From Aquamicrobium aerolatum DSM 21857 (GTDB lineage: Bacteria > Pseudomonadota > Alphaproteobacteria > Rhizobiales > Rhizobiaceae): DNA of 64,000 bases. The stretch's first letter is position 1; every line of letters starts with the position of its first letter. The notes below the pieces were generated by a model. The model was not told the origin of the DNA, did not search any database, and saw only the letters and a program-made list of their open reading frames with translations. Below, piece after piece: positions 51,552 through 61,126 of this stretch. The DNA lies in the NCBI RefSeq assembly GCF_900113935.1, contig NZ_FORF01000003.1:27084-91083 (forward strand). Direction: 5' to 3'. A program made the position numbers and the translations under genes.

Positions 51552-52217
51552 ATGGCGTTGTCGCCCGATCAGGCTGCCCGCTTCATCCGCGACAACACGG
51601 CGCTGATCGCGCCGCCGCATGTGCCGGAGATCGCGCTGCATCTTGCCGATGAAGCGCATGATCTGTGGCAGCGCACGGAAGAAGAACTGGATGCGATCGG
51701 CCTGCAGCCGCCGTTCTGGGCCTTTGCCTGGGCCGGTGGGCAGGGTCTGGCGCGCTATGTCCTCGACAATCCCGATGTGGTGCAGGGCCGCCGCGTGCTC
51801 GACTTTGCCAGCGGCTCGGGACTGGTCGGCATTGCCGCCGCCAGAGCCGGGGCAGCGCAGGTGCTGGCGAGCGACATCGATCCGTTCTGCGCTGCCGCGA
51901 TTGCGCTTAATGCCAAGGAGAGCGGCGTCGCCATCGCCTTCACCGACCGCGACGTGGTTGGCGAGGCCGGCGACTGGGACGTCGTTCTGGCCGGTGACGT
52001 GTTTTACGATCAGGCTTTTGCCGCGCGGCTGGTGCCGTGGCTGACCGCATTGCGGGCACGCGGGGCACTGGTGCTGCTTGGCGATCCGGGGCGCTATTAT
52101 TTGCCCAAGAGCGGACTGACGGCGCTTGCCACCTATGAAGTGAAGGTGACGCGGGCGCTGGAAGATGCCGAGGTCAAGAAGACGACGGTGTGGCGGATGG
52201 ATGAGGGCATTTCCTAG
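51552..52217 (+). CDS. Class I SAM-dependent methyltransferase, ETFB-lysine methyltransferase-like
   Basis: A 221-residue protein. It has the FWAFAWAGGQGLARYVLDNP lead, SAM-binding motif I VLDFASGSGLVGIAAARAGA and LASDIDPFCAAAIALNA. This arrangement is that of METTL20/ETFBKMT-type protein methyltransferases, which modify electron-transfer flavoprotein. The true substrate here is not shown. It starts 3 bp after the EVE gene stop. The stop is followed at once by a family B repeat. Confidence 0.85.
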   Translation: MALSPDQAARFIRDNTALIAPPHVPEIALHLADEAHDLWQRTEEELDAIGLQPPFWAFAWAGGQGLARYVLDNPDVVQGRRVLDFASGSGLVGIAAARAGAAQVLASDIDPFCAAAIALNAKESGVAIAFTDRDVVGEAGDWDVVLAGDVFYDQAFAARLVPWLTALRARGALVLLGDPGRYYLPKSGLTALATYEVKVTRALEDAEVKKTTVWRMDEGIS

Positions 52218-52274
52218 AATTGCGGAAACGCGAATGCAAAGCCGCTTCGTATTCTTGCTGGCATTGTTTTAGCG
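52215..52274 (-). repeat. Family B palindromic repeat, copy 2 (degenerate)
   Basis: On the minus strand it reads GCCAGCAAGAATACGAAGCGGCTTTGCATTC, a diverged copy of the element at 55124-55226. It fills the gap between two converging genes. The TAA stop of the L,D-transpeptidase gene (52269-52271) lies inside it. Confidence 0.65.
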
Positions 52275-52823
52275 CACCACCTTGATGCGCGTGCGCGGCG
52301 ACAGGTGCGGCAGCAGGCGTTGCATCACCTGCGGCTCGACCGCGATGCAGCCTTGCGTGGGCGGAAAGCCGGGCTTGGCGATGTGGAAGAAGATCGCGCT
52401 GCCCCGGCCGCGCCGGCGTGGGCGGATATTGTAATCCATCACGATGCAGCAATCGTAGAGCCGGTCCTTGCGCTCCATCGTCTCGCTGGAGGCGGGGTAG
52501 GGCAGCGTGACGGGACGATTGTAGTTGCGGTCGGCAGGGGCGTCGCACCAGCCGTCGGACGGCGTGATCTGGCGCAGCGCCAGCCCCGAACGCCGCGATT
52601 CGATCTTGCCATGACGGAACCAGCCGTAAAGCAGCCGCGTTGAGCCCAGCGGGGTTGCGCCGTCGCCCTCGCGCTTGAGCGCCTTGATGCCGCCACGGCC
52701 AAGCGCGCAGGGAAACACGGTGTTGCCCCAGATCAAGAGCCCCTGCGACGGGTGGCCTGGGCGTTGCCGCACAACGATGATGTCGGCCTCGCTGCGGACA
52801 TGATTGTTTGAAATTGATCGCAT
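52269..52823 (-). CDS. L,D-transpeptidase (YkuD) domain protein
   Basis: About 184 residues, a short YkuD protein. It has the histidine motif region SAIFFHIAKPGFPPTQGCIAV, with the catalytic cysteine in TQGCIAV. A GTG start at 52838 would add five residues. There is no clear signal peptide, which is unusual for a peptidoglycan cross-linking enzyme but common in this small subgroup. Confidence 0.85.
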   Translation of the reverse strand: MRSISNNHVRSEADIIVVRQRPGHPSQGLLIWGNTVFPCALGRGGIKALKREGDGATPLGSTRLLYGWFRHGKIESRRSGLALRQITPSDGWCDAPADRNYNRPVTLPYPASSETMERKDRLYDCCIVMDYNIRPRRRGRGSAIFFHIAKPGFPPTQGCIAVEPQVMQRLLPHLSPRTRIKVVR

Positions 52824-52931
52824 GGTGGAACAAAACACCGTGATGAGCCTTCTATGGGCTATGGTTCCGCATAAACCGGAGCGCGGGTCAACCGCATCTC
52901 CGTATCACCGCTTGTCCGCAACGGAGCAAAC

Positions 52932-53615
52932 ATGAAGTCACGTACTCTCCTCATTGTCGACGACGATGCCGATCTGCGCGAGATGCTGGTCGAACAGCTG
53001 TCGCTCTACGAGGAATTCGGCGTGCTTGAGGAAGCCACCGCTTCCAAGGGCATCCAGACCGCGCGCAGCGGTGTGGTCGATCTGCTGGTGATGGATGTCG
53101 GCCTGCCCGACATGGACGGGCGCGAGGCGGTGAAGCTGTTGCGCAAGGGTGGCTTCAAGGCGCCGATCATCATGCTGACCGGGCATGACACCGATTCCGA
53201 CACGATCCTCGGGCTGGAGGCGGGCGCCAACGACTATGTCACCAAGCCGTTCCGCTTCGCCGTGCTGCTCGCGCGCATTCGCGCCCAGCTGCGCCAGCAT
53301 GAGCAGAGCGAGGATGCGACCTTCAATGTCGGCCATTACGTCTTCAAGCCGAGCCAGAAGCTGATGACCGACCCGAAAGGCGGCAAGGTGCGGCTGACCG
53401 AGAAGGAATCGTCGATCATCAAGTATCTTTATCGCGCCGACCGCAAAGTGGTGACGCGCGACGTGCTGCTGGAAGAGGTCTGGGGCTACAATTCCGGTGT
53501 GACCACGCACACGCTGGAGACGCATGTCTATCGGCTGCGCCAGAAGATCGAACGCGACCCGTCGAATGCCGAGATTCTTGTGACCGAAAGCGGCGGCTAC
53601 AAGCTGGTCCCTTGA
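52932..53615 (+). CDS. cenR: OmpR-family response regulator, CenR-like
   Basis: A 227-residue regulator. The receiver (1-~120) has the acidic cluster D10-D11-D12, phospho-acceptor Asp55 in LLVMDVGLPDMDG, Thr/Ser switch in MLTGHD and Lys105 in TKPFR. A winged-helix DNA-binding domain follows (VRLTEKESSIIKYLYRA to the end, with ETHVYRLRQKIE). It resembles the CenR/OtpR regulators, which control envelope and cell division in alphaproteobacteria. No histidine kinase gene is adjacent. A cNMP-binding protein follows, as is known for Brucella otpR. Confidence 0.8.
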   Translation: MKSRTLLIVDDDADLREMLVEQLSLYEEFGVLEEATASKGIQTARSGVVDLLVMDVGLPDMDGREAVKLLRKGGFKAPIIMLTGHDTDSDTILGLEAGANDYVTKPFRFAVLLARIRAQLRQHEQSEDATFNVGHYVFKPSQKLMTDPKGGKVRLTEKESSIIKYLYRADRKVVTRDVLLEEVWGYNSGVTTHTLETHVYRLRQKIERDPSNAEILVTESGGYKLVP

Positions 53616-53722
53616 CTGTTTTGTCCCCACAGCGGAAGAACCGAAGACAGTTGATGAAAATCCGCTAGATTTTCTGCTGGCAAACGGCGCATCCGTGGGT
53701 GGGGCGCAACGGGGACAGCGAC

Positions 53723-54178
53723 TTGGCGCTTGACGACGACATCCGCATTCTGTCCGGCGTCGGCATCTTTGCCGACTTCACCGACGAACAGCTGCGCCTG
53801 CTTGCCTTTGGCGCGGAGCCGGCGCGCTTTGCCGCCGGTCGCGAAATCTATCGCGAGGGCGCGCATGCCGATTGCGCCTATGTGGTCGCCTTGGGCACCG
53901 TGGTGCTTTACCGCGAACATGAGGGCGAGGCGGTTGCCGTGTCGCATATCGAGGCCGGCGGCATTCTTTCCGAACTCGCGCTGATCGCGCCGACAACCCG
54001 CCTGACCTATGCCGCTGCCGAGACGGATTGCCAGATGATCCGGCTCAAGCGCACGCTGTTTCGCCGCATCCTCGAGGAATATCCAGAAGCTGCGATCGAA
54101 CTGCACCAGCGCATGACGCAGGATCTGTACGAGTTTTTGAAGAAGATCGAGCGGGTGGCGCCGAGGTTTGAAGAGTAG
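53723..54178 (+). CDS. Cyclic-nucleotide-binding-domain protein without DNA-binding domain
   Basis: About 151 residues: one cNMP-binding fold (LSGVGIFADFTDEQLRLLAFGAE to LIRLKRTLFRRILEE) and a C-terminal helix, with no helix-turn-helix. Whether it binds cAMP is unclear because the phosphate-binding cassette is not well conserved (GGILSELALIAPTTRLTYAAA). I prefer the TTG start at 53723, with GGGGACAG before it and a start LALDDDIRILSGV typical of homologues. A GTG at 53699 is the longer option. It probably works with the cenR-like regulator upstream. Confidence 0.8.
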   Translation: MALDDDIRILSGVGIFADFTDEQLRLLAFGAEPARFAAGREIYREGAHADCAYVVALGTVVLYREHEGEAVAVSHIEAGGILSELALIAPTTRLTYAAAETDCQMIRLKRTLFRRILEEYPEAAIELHQRMTQDLYEFLKKIERVAPRFEE

Positions 54179-54190
54179 GGGAGTAGCGGA

Positions 54191-54296
54191 GGCAATCGGC
54201 AGTGGGCAGTCGGCAGTGGGGTAATGCCTGAAGCGCGTCGCTGGATCTGAACGGGGTGTTTATTCCCCTATTGCCCGCTGCCGACTGCCAACTGCC
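54191..54296. repeat. Imperfect inverted repeat of GGCAGT-type units
   Basis: A left arm of GGCAATCGGCAGTGGGCAGT type (54191-54221) and a right arm of the complementary type (54265-54296) are about three-quarters identical and flank ~43 bp. They lie between converging cNMP-protein and xthA genes. A related segment is at 63822-63840. It may act as a terminator or nuclease barrier. Confidence 0.6.
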
Positions 54297-54302
54297 TCTT
54301 CC

Positions 54303-55109
54303 CTATCCCAAATCAAACTTCGCGATCACCGGCACGTGGTCTGACGGGCGCTCCCAGCTGCGGGCGTGGCGCAGGATGTCGATGCCTTGCAGATGCGGAG
54401 CAAGATTGGGCGAGGACCAGATATGGTCGAGGCGGCGGCCACGGTCGGAGGCTTCCCAGTCCTTCGAGCGGTAGCTCCACCAGGTGTAGAGCTTTTCTTC
54501 CGGCGGCACGATCTGGCGCATCAGGTCGACCCAGTTGCCGGCGCGGCGCATCGCCTCGAAGCTGGTCGTCTCGATCGGCGTGTGGCTGACGACCTTCAGC
54601 AGCTGCCTGTGCGACCAGACGTCGTTTTCGAGCGGGGCGATGTTGAGATCGCCGACGAGGATCGAGGACAGATTGTCGCCTTCGACCGCCGGCACGTCAT
54701 GCATTTCGGCGACGAAATCGAGCTTCTGGCGGAATTTCGGATTGATTTCCGGGTCGGGCTCATCGCCGCCGGCAGGGACGTAGAAATTGTGGATCAGGAT
54801 GCGCCGTCCGCCGATCTCGACATGCACTGACAGATGGCGGCAATCGTCGCTGTCGCAGAAGCGGCGGCGCTCGACCACTTCGAGCGGATGGCGCGAGACG
54901 GTGGCGACGCCGTGATAGCCCTTCTGGCCGCTGAAGGTGACGTGTTCGTAGCCGGCCTTCTGGAACGCCTTGATCGGGAACAGATTGTCGGGAACCTTGG
55001 TCTCCTGCAGGCACAAAACGTCAGGCGCGTGTTCGGCAAGCAGCTGCTCGACCAGCGGCATGCGCAATCGGACCGAGTTGATGTTCCAGGTGGCGATGGA
55101 GAAGGACAT
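54303..55109 (-). CDS. xthA: Exodeoxyribonuclease III
   Basis: A 268-residue AP endonuclease and 3'-5' exonuclease. It has the start IATWNINSVRLR, Mg-binding glutamate in CLQETKVP, the central GDLNIAP and the C-terminal RRLDHIWSS plus SDHVPVIAKF. It works in base-excision repair. It converges with the cNMP-binding gene and is preceded by a family B repeat. Confidence 0.95.
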   Translation of the reverse strand: MSFSIATWNINSVRLRMPLVEQLLAEHAPDVLCLQETKVPDNLFPIKAFQKAGYEHVTFSGQKGYHGVATVSRHPLEVVERRRFCDSDDCRHLSVHVEIGGRRILIHNFYVPAGGDEPDPEINPKFRQKLDFVAEMHDVPAVEGDNLSSILVGDLNIAPLENDVWSHRQLLKVVSHTPIETTSFEAMRRAGNWVDLMRQIVPPEEKLYTWWSYRSKDWEASDRGRRLDHIWSSPNLAPHLQGIDILRHARSWERPSDHVPVIAKFDLG

Positions 55110-55123
55110 GTCAGGGTTCCACT

Positions 55124-55226
55124 AGAGCATTTTTTCCAGCAAAAGTGCGAAGCGGTTTTGCGTTCGGAAATGCGGTAAATAACGAATCGGAGCATTTCCT
55201 GATTTTTGAGAAATGCGGAAATGCTC
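55124..55226 (+). repeat. Family B palindromic repeat, reference copy
   Basis: Starts AGAGCATTTTTTCCAGCAAA and contains GTGCGAAGCGGTTTTGCG. It ends in a second, partly inverted arm GGAGCATTTCC...GGAAATGCTCC. Related copies are at 23560-23656, 52215-52274 and (fragment) 3006-3048. This one lies between xthA and lolA. Confidence 0.85.
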
Positions 55227-55275
55227 CAAGTCTCAGACGCGGCGACCCTGCCAGCGATCTGCCCTTCAAGACAAG

Positions 55276-55299
55276 GAAAAGGCCGCTTGCGCGGCCTTT
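55276..55299 (-). terminator. Terminator of lolA
   Basis: The stem AAAGGCCGC / GCGGCCTTT with a four-base loop is followed on the minus strand by TTCC after TTTT. It lies 30 bp beyond the lolA stop. Confidence 0.8.
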
Positions 55300-55328
55300 G
55301 GGGCAGGTAATCCACAGATAGGGCGAGA

Positions 55329-56015
55329 CTACTTCGCCGATTTCGCCTGGCGCATGGCTTCGAGCCGGCGATAGTCGATGGCAAAGACCGAAGGGTCGAA
55401 GCGCACGCCCTGCTCGACATTGAAGATCATCACGGTGGTGTCGCGCCCCTGCGCGTCGGTGATCGTCCACTGGCGCAATTCGTAGGAGGCCGGATCGAAC
55501 ATCATGGTGATGGTCGAATCGCCGAACAGCGACTTGTCGGCAAGCTGGATCGTCGTCAGGTCGGCTTCCTCGCGCACGCTGCGCACCTTGCCGCCCGACA
55601 GGTCGATGCGCTCATCGAGCAGCACCTTCAGCGGGGTCTTGGACAGGGGATAGATGTCGGCGGTCTTCAGCCTCGTGTTTTCCATCACCAGCGAGGTGCC
55701 GTCGGCGGTGACCTTGAAATGGGCCGGGGATTCATAGTTGAAGCGCACCTTGCCGGGGCGCTCGATATAGAACTTGCCGCCGGTCTGCTCGCCGCGCGGG
55801 CCGAACTGGACGAATTCGCCCATCATCGTGCGCACGCTGGCAAAATGGTCGGCGATCTTCTGGGCAGCGGCGGACGCGCCCTGCGCCGAGGCGGGGGACA
55901 GGAGTGGACCGGCGAACTGGCCAATGGCCACCAGGCCAAGACCCAGCGCAGCATTTCCAAGAAATTTCCGCCGCGACATCTGCACCATCGGGATCATTCC
56001 ATCTTTATCGTTCAA
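55329..56015 (-). CDS. lolA: Outer-membrane lipoprotein carrier protein LolA
   Basis: A 228-residue periplasmic chaperone. The signal region MSRRKFLGNAALGLGLVAIG looks twin-arginine-like (SRRKFLG), ending at PASAQG. The LolA core has FASVRTMMGEFVQFGPRGEQTGGKFYIERPGKVRF-type segments and FDPSVFAIDYR at the end. It carries outer-membrane lipoproteins, such as the Omp19-like protein in this window. It lies 81 bp downstream of ftsK on the same strand, the usual ftsK-lolA neighbourhood. An ATG at residue 13 (MSRRKF) is another possible start. Confidence 0.92.
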   Translation of the reverse strand: MNDKDGMIPMVQMSRRKFLGNAALGLGLVAIGQFAGPLLSPASAQGASAAAQKIADHFASVRTMMGEFVQFGPRGEQTGGKFYIERPGKVRFNYESPAHFKVTADGTSLVMENTRLKTADIYPLSKTPLKVLLDERIDLSGGKVRSVREEADLTTIQLADKSLFGDSTITMMFDPASYELRQWTITDAQGRDTTVMIFNVEQGVRFDPSVFAIDYRRLEAMRQAKSAK

Positions 56016-56096
56016 ACTTGCTGAGCGTGTACGCGCCCAGTTGGGCCGAAATACGGCTCGCCAAGGTAACGGCGCGCGCGCCGATTGGTTGCCGGT

Positions 56097-58706
56097 TCAG
56101 AACTTGTCGTCTTCGGTCGGCACCAGAATCTCGCGCTTGCCGGCATGGTTGGCCGGGCCGACGACGCCTTCCTCTTCCATCCGCTCGATGATCGAGGCAG
56201 CGCGGTTGTAGCCGATGCCGAGGCGGCGCTGGATGTAGCTGGTCGAGGCCTTGCCGTCGCGCAGCACCACCGCCACCGCCTGATCGTAAGGATCGTCGGA
56301 CTCATCGAAATTGCCGCCGCCGCCCTTGCCGCCGCCGCTGTCCTCGTCTTCGCCATCGTCTTCGGTGATGGCGTCGAGATATTCCGGCACGCCCTGAAGC
56401 TTCAGATGCGCGACGACGTTTTCGACTTCATCGTCGGAGACGAACGGGCCGTGGACGCGCTGGATACGCCCGCCACCAGCCATGTAAAGCATGTCGCCCA
56501 TGCCGAGCAGCTGCTCGGCACCCTGCTCGCCCAGAATGGTGCGGCTGTCGATCTTCGAGGTGACCTGGAAGGAAATCCGGGTCGGGAAGTTGGCCTTGAT
56601 CGTGCCGGTGATGACGTCGACCGAAGGACGCTGGGTCGCCATGATGACGTGGATGCCCGCCGCGCGCGCCATCTGCGCCAGCCGCTGCACCGTGCCTTCA
56701 ATGTCCTTGCCCGCGACCATCATCAGGTCGGCCATCTCGTCGATGATGACGACGATATAGGGCATTGCCTCCATGTCGAGCGTTTCGGTTTCGTAGATCG
56801 CCTCGCCGGTCTGGCGGTCGAAGCCGGTCTGCACCGTGCGGGTGATCTGCTCGCCCTTCTTTTCGGCCTGCGCGACGCGCTGGTTGAAACCGTCAATGTT
56901 GCGCACGCCGACCTTGGACATCTTGCGATAGCGGTCTTCCATCTCGCGCACGGTCCATTTGAGCGCGACGACCGCTTTCTTCGGATCGGTGACGACCGGG
57001 GTCAAAAGATGCGGGATGCCGTCATAGACCGACAGTTCCAGCATTTTCGGGTCGATCATGATCAGGCGGCATTCCTGCGGCGTCATGCGGTAGAGCAGCG
57101 ACAGGATCATGGTGTTGATCGCCACCGACTTGCCCGAGCCGGTGGTGCCGGCAACCAGCACGTGCGGCATCTTGGCGATGTCGACGATCACCGCCTCGCC
57201 ATTGATCGACTTGCCGAGCGCCAGCGCCAGTTTCGACTTGGTCTGCTCAAAGTCGCGGCTGGCGAGGATTTCGCGCAAATACACCGTCTCGCGGCGGGCA
57301 TTGGGCAGTTCGATGCCGATGGCGTTGCGGCCCGGAACGACGGCGACACGGCAGGCAATCGCGCTCATCGAGCGGGCGATGTCGTCGGCAAGGCCGATGA
57401 CGCGCGACGATTTGATGCCCGGCGCCGGCTCCAGTTCGTACATGGTGACGACCGGACCGGGGCGGACATGAATGATCTCGCCCTTGACGCCGAAATCTTC
57501 CAGCACGCCTTCAAGCAGGCGCGCATTCTGTTCCAGCGCGTCCTGCGACAGGGCAGGATCGCGCGCGACATTCTTTGGCTCGGAGAGGAAATGCAGCGAT
57601 GGCATTTCGAAGCCGTCGCCCGACACGATCGAGCGCTGGGCCTCGCGCTGGACGCGCGCGCCCTGCTGGGGACGTGGCGCCTGGGCCTCGACGCGGGTGG
57701 CCGCGTCGGAGCGGAAATGGCGCACCTGCGGGCCGCCGGGGGCGGTGGGCTGGATGATGACGTCGTCGTCGAAATCGTCGTCTTCGTCATATCGATTGTC
57801 GTCGAAGACCGGCTCGCCGCGCACCGCAGGCGCGCTTTCAAAGCCCGGCTCGATGCGGCCCCGGCGCGCGGCCGGCTGTGGCGGGGGCAGATCGTCGACA
57901 TAGTCGTAATCGTCTTCGTGCTGACGCGCGCGCGGCAGAGGCAGCGGCAGGCCGCCCAGCTTGCGCCGCGCGAGCGCGCGCGCCGACAGCCACCAATGAG
58001 TGATGTGCCCGACCATCGCCATCAGGCCGCCGCCACGGGCCTCGTCCTCATCGTCTTCGAAATCGTCGTCTTCTTCGACTGTTTCGGCGGCCTTGCGCTT
58101 GGAGCGCGAGACGGGCGCGTCTTCGACAGGAATGCGCCCGAGAAGGCCGCAGGCAAAGGCCATCAGCCACAGCGCCGGCATGGCAAAGACGGCGCTGGTG
58201 AGGATTGCCGCCGCGCCGGTCGGGTAGCCGCCGGCAAGCCAGGACGGGATCGCCAGCGCCAGATCGCCGATGACGCCGCCAAGGCCGGAAGGCAGCGGCC
58301 AGGTCGGCGGCGCGGTGACGCAGCCGACGATCGCGGCGGCCAGAATGGCGCCGCCTGCCCATGCCATGATGCGGCGTGGCATGCGGTCGACACCGCGCGC
58401 GGCGATGAACCACAGCGCCCAGGCCATCGCCGGCACCAGCACGATCACCGATGACAGGCCGAAAAACTGCATCAGCAGGTCGGAGACGACCGCGCCCGGA
58501 TAGCCCATCGCATTGGAGATCGGGTTGCTGGTGGCGTGGCTGAAACTCGGATCGGCGACATTCCACGTGCCCAGACTTGCCAGGCAAAAGCCGGCGATGG
58601 CCAGCACGCCGAAGCCGCTTGCCCGCATCATCTGCCGGTGCAGGAATCCCCTCAGGCCGTAGCCGGTGTCACTCATCGCAATCTGCGCAGATGCAGCCGA
58701 ACGCAT
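56097..58706 (-). CDS. ftsK: DNA translocase FtsK
   Basis: An 869-residue divisome translocase. Four to five N-terminal hydrophobic helices (to about residue 180) are followed by a linker rich in Asp/Glu and Pro. The RecA-like motor has Walker A GTTGSGKS at 520-527 and Walker [15 protein letters not shown]. The winged gamma domain at the C-terminus ([31 protein letters not shown]) binds KOPS sequences. ATG at 58706 follows GGGGAG at ideal spacing; an ATG at 58742 is less likely. It is followed by lolA. Confidence 0.95.
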   Translation of the reverse strand: MRSAASAQIAMSDTGYGLRGFLHRQMMRASGFGVLAIAGFCLASLGTWNVADPSFSHATSNPISNAMGYPGAVVSDLLMQFFGLSSVIVLVPAMAWALWFIAARGVDRMPRRIMAWAGGAILAAAIVGCVTAPPTWPLPSGLGGVIGDLALAIPSWLAGGYPTGAAAILTSAVFAMPALWLMAFACGLLGRIPVEDAPVSRSKRKAAETVEEDDDFEDDEDEARGGGLMAMVGHITHWWLSARALARRKLGGLPLPLPRARQHEDDYDYVDDLPPPQPAARRGRIEPGFESAPAVRGEPVFDDNRYDEDDDFDDDVIIQPTAPGGPQVRHFRSDAATRVEAQAPRPQQGARVQREAQRSIVSGDGFEMPSLHFLSEPKNVARDPALSQDALEQNARLLEGVLEDFGVKGEIIHVRPGPVVTMYELEPAPGIKSSRVIGLADDIARSMSAIACRVAVVPGRNAIGIELPNARRETVYLREILASRDFEQTKSKLALALGKSINGEAVIVDIAKMPHVLVAGTTGSGKSVAINTMILSLLYRMTPQECRLIMIDPKMLELSVYDGIPHLLTPVVTDPKKAVVALKWTVREMEDRYRKMSKVGVRNIDGFNQRVAQAEKKGEQITRTVQTGFDRQTGEAIYETETLDMEAMPYIVVIIDEMADLMMVAGKDIEGTVQRLAQMARAAGIHVIMATQRPSVDVITGTIKANFPTRISFQVTSKIDSRTILGEQGAEQLLGMGDMLYMAGGGRIQRVHGPFVSDDEVENVVAHLKLQGVPEYLDAITEDDGEDEDSGGGKGGGGNFDESDDPYDQAVAVVLRDGKASTSYIQRRLGIGYNRAASIIERMEEEGVVGPANHAGKREILVPTEDDKF

Positions 58707-58877
58707 GAAAACTCCCCGTGAAGGCATGGCACGCGCGATCATCGCGCATGTAGACTCAAGCCTGCAAAGTAGGAAAGGAAGGTTAAGGCGGCATTAACCA
58801 TGCATCTGGCGGCGTGGGCGAGGTGGCTTATGTCGACAAGTTACTAAAACATTGACGCCCTGCAGAACTGGCGGTAG

Positions 58878-59070
58878 CACCGTGATCGGAGCTGGTTTCG
58901 CCGTGAGGCGGAAGAAAAAGGGAATGCGGTGCGATCCGAACGGATCCAGGCCGCAGCTGCCCCCGCAACTGTAACCGTTGAGCCCTCTTTCAAGGCCACT
59001 GGCGCGAGCCGGGAAGGCGGAAGAACAAGGCGATGACACGGAAGCCAGGAGACCTGCCGGTTCCAGTCAC
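58878..59070 (+). promoter_or_regulatory. Cobalamin riboswitch controlling btuBFCD
   Basis: Classic elements occur in order: GGAAGAAAAAGGGAATGCGG, the GCCGCAGCTGCCCCCGCAAC box, CTGTAA, GCCACTGG, GGGAAGGCGG, GATGACACGG and AAGCCAGGAGACCTGCC (the B12 box). It ends about 180 bp before btuB. Adenosylcobalamin binding should shut off the operon. Confidence 0.95.
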
Positions 59071-59251
59071 CCATGCCAGGACACGGGGTGTGTCCCGGCG
59101 CGGTCGCGTCCGTCGCGGTGACATCGTAATGATGCCGCATGCCGGACTTGACCGGGGATCGACGTTGCCGTCCTGTTTCCTCAAGAAGTTCTGCTGCGGT
59201 TCCTGATGCAACCGGAGGCGTCGCACGCCTCCCTCATGTTTGGGGACCGAC

Positions 59252-61126
59252 ATGAAGACGATTCTGATTTCCGCCGCCAGCGTGCTGGCGCTGACCGCCG
59301 CCGCACAGGCGCAGGTGCAGGGGGCCGCAAGCGAAGCGACGACGCTGGACAAGATTACCGTGACGACGCCACTGCGCCGCGCCTCCGCGCTGGAGCGCAG
59401 CACCTCGTCAGTGACCGTGATCACGGAAGAGGAAATCCGCAGCGCCGCGTCGCCGGACCTGCCATCGCTGCTAAAGCATTATGCCGGTGTCTCGATCAGC
59501 ACCAATGGCGGCATGGGCGCGGTGAGCAATGTGCAGCTGCGCGGCATGTCCTCCAGCCAGAGCCTTGTGCTTGTCAACGGCGTGCGCTCGGCTTCGGCTA
59601 CCACCGGCACCAGTTCGATCTACAACATTCCGCTGTCGGCAATCGAGCGCATCGAAGTCGCCAAGGGGCCGCACTCGGCACAATATGGCGCGGATGCGAT
59701 CGGTGGCGTCATCAACATCATCACCAAGAAGGGCGGCACCTGCGAGAATGGCAAGACTGCCTGCGGCAGCGTGACGGCTGGCGTTTCCCATGCCTGGGGC
59801 GGAACGGTGTCGGGCGACGTGCGCGGTCAGGTCAACGGCCTCGACTATGCGCTGGGCGCAAGCTTCCTCGGCACGCAGGGCTACGACTTCACCTATCCGG
59901 ACGCGTGGGGCCATGAGCCGGGCGCCAACGGCTTCCTGCAGGGCGCGGTGAACCTTTCGCTTGGCAAGGAACTCGACTGGGGCCGCGTCTATGCCGATGT
60001 GCTGGCCTCGCGCGGGCGCACCGAATATGACAACGCACCCAGCATGTGGGACCCCGCGCCGTTCAATGTCGTCGACACCACGACCCTGTCAGGCCGTATC
60101 GGCGCACGAATCGATCATGCGCATGACTGGTCGAGCACCGTGGAACTGACCGGCGGCGCGGACATGACGCGCGACTTCCGTCGGGCAACGCCCGGCTCGG
60201 ATGAATTTGAGACGAAGCGCTACGGCGTCCTTGCCACCACCGAAAAGACGTTCGAGACCGACAATGCGACCCATGTGCTGGTCGGCGGCTTTGAAGCCTA
60301 TCAGGAGAGCGTCAAGGCTCCGGCTGCCTATGCGGTGACATCGCGTTCGCTGGTGTCGGGCTTTGCACAATATTCGCTGGAACTGGGCGCGCTGACGCTC
60401 GATAGCGGCATTCGCCATGACCACAACCAGCAGTTCGGCGATGCGACGACCTATAATCTGGGCGCCAGCTATGAACTGGTCGACGGGCTGGTGGCGCGCG
60501 CCTCCTATGGCACGGGCTTTCGCGCGCCGACCTTCAATGATCTCTACTATCCGTACTTCGACAATCCGAACCTGAAGCCGGAACATTCGGAAACGGTCGA
60601 GTTTGGCTTGAACTGGCAGGCCACGGCCGACACGCAGTTTGACGTCGTGTTGTACCAGAGCTGGCTGCGCGACATGATCGTATCGAGCCCGGCGACGTCC
60701 TATGTGCCGTTCAATGTCGGGCGGGCGCAGGTGCGCGGACTGGAAGCGTCGATTGCGCATCGCTTCGATGAGCGCTGGAGCGGGCGCGCCTTCCTCGACC
60801 TGCGCGAGCCGATCGACCGCAGCACGGGCCTGTTCATCCCCAACCGCGACCGCTTCAAGGCGGGGGCAGAATTGAGCGTTGCCGCGACCGAACAACTCGA
60901 TCTGTCGGCCAAGCTGCTCTACGTTGGCGCGCGGCACAGCAACGCTGCCAATACCGAAAAGTCCAAGCCCTATGTGACGGTCGATGTAATGGCGAACTAC
61001 CGTTTCGACGAGGTGTCCAGCCTGAAGCTGGCGGTGGAAAATCTGTTCGACGAGCAGTATTCGACCGCGAGTGGCTATCGCTCGCCAGGACGGACCATCA
61101 ACTTCAGCTACACGCGCAAGTTCTGA
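59252..61126 (+). CDS. btuB: TonB-dependent vitamin B12 receptor
   Basis: A 624-residue outer-membrane receptor. The signal peptide is MKTILISAASVLALTAAAQAQ, followed by a TonB box (TLDKITVTTPLRR), a plug domain (VQLRGMSSSQSLVLVNGVRS, IERIEVAKGPHSAQYGADAIGGVINI) and a 22-strand barrel ending with aromatic-type FSYTRKF. The riboswitch and btuFCD downstream support cobalamin as the substrate. ATG at 59252 follows GGGGAC. The stop overlaps btuF by one base. Confidence 0.94.
   Translation: MKTILISAASVLALTAAAQAQVQGAASEATTLDKITVTTPLRRASALERSTSSVTVITEEEIRSAASPDLPSLLKHYAGVSISTNGGMGAVSNVQLRGMSSSQSLVLVNGVRSASATTGTSSIYNIPLSAIERIEVAKGPHSAQYGADAIGGVINIITKKGGTCENGKTACGSVTAGVSHAWGGTVSGDVRGQVNGLDYALGASFLGTQGYDFTYPDAWGHEPGANGFLQGAVNLSLGKELDWGRVYADVLASRGRTEYDNAPSMWDPAPFNVVDTTTLSGRIGARIDHAHDWSSTVELTGGADMTRDFRRATPGSDEFETKRYGVLATTEKTFETDNATHVLVGGFEAYQESVKAPAAYAVTSRSLVSGFAQYSLELGALTLDSGIRHDHNQQFGDATTYNLGASYELVDGLVARASYGTGFRAPTFNDLYYPYFDNPNLKPEHSETVEFGLNWQATADTQFDVVLYQSWLRDMIVSSPATSYVPFNVGRAQVRGLEASIAHRFDERWSGRAFLDLREPIDRSTGLFIPNRDRFKAGAELSVAATEQLDLSAKLLYVGARHSNAANTEKSKPYVTVDVMANYRFDEVSSLKLAVENLFDEQYSTASGYRSPGRTINFSYTRKF

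Noticed and set aside
56085..58454. A 789-codon open frame on the plus strand
   Set aside because: It is antisense to ftsK and rich in His/Arg/Asp as expected from GC-rich shadow frames.
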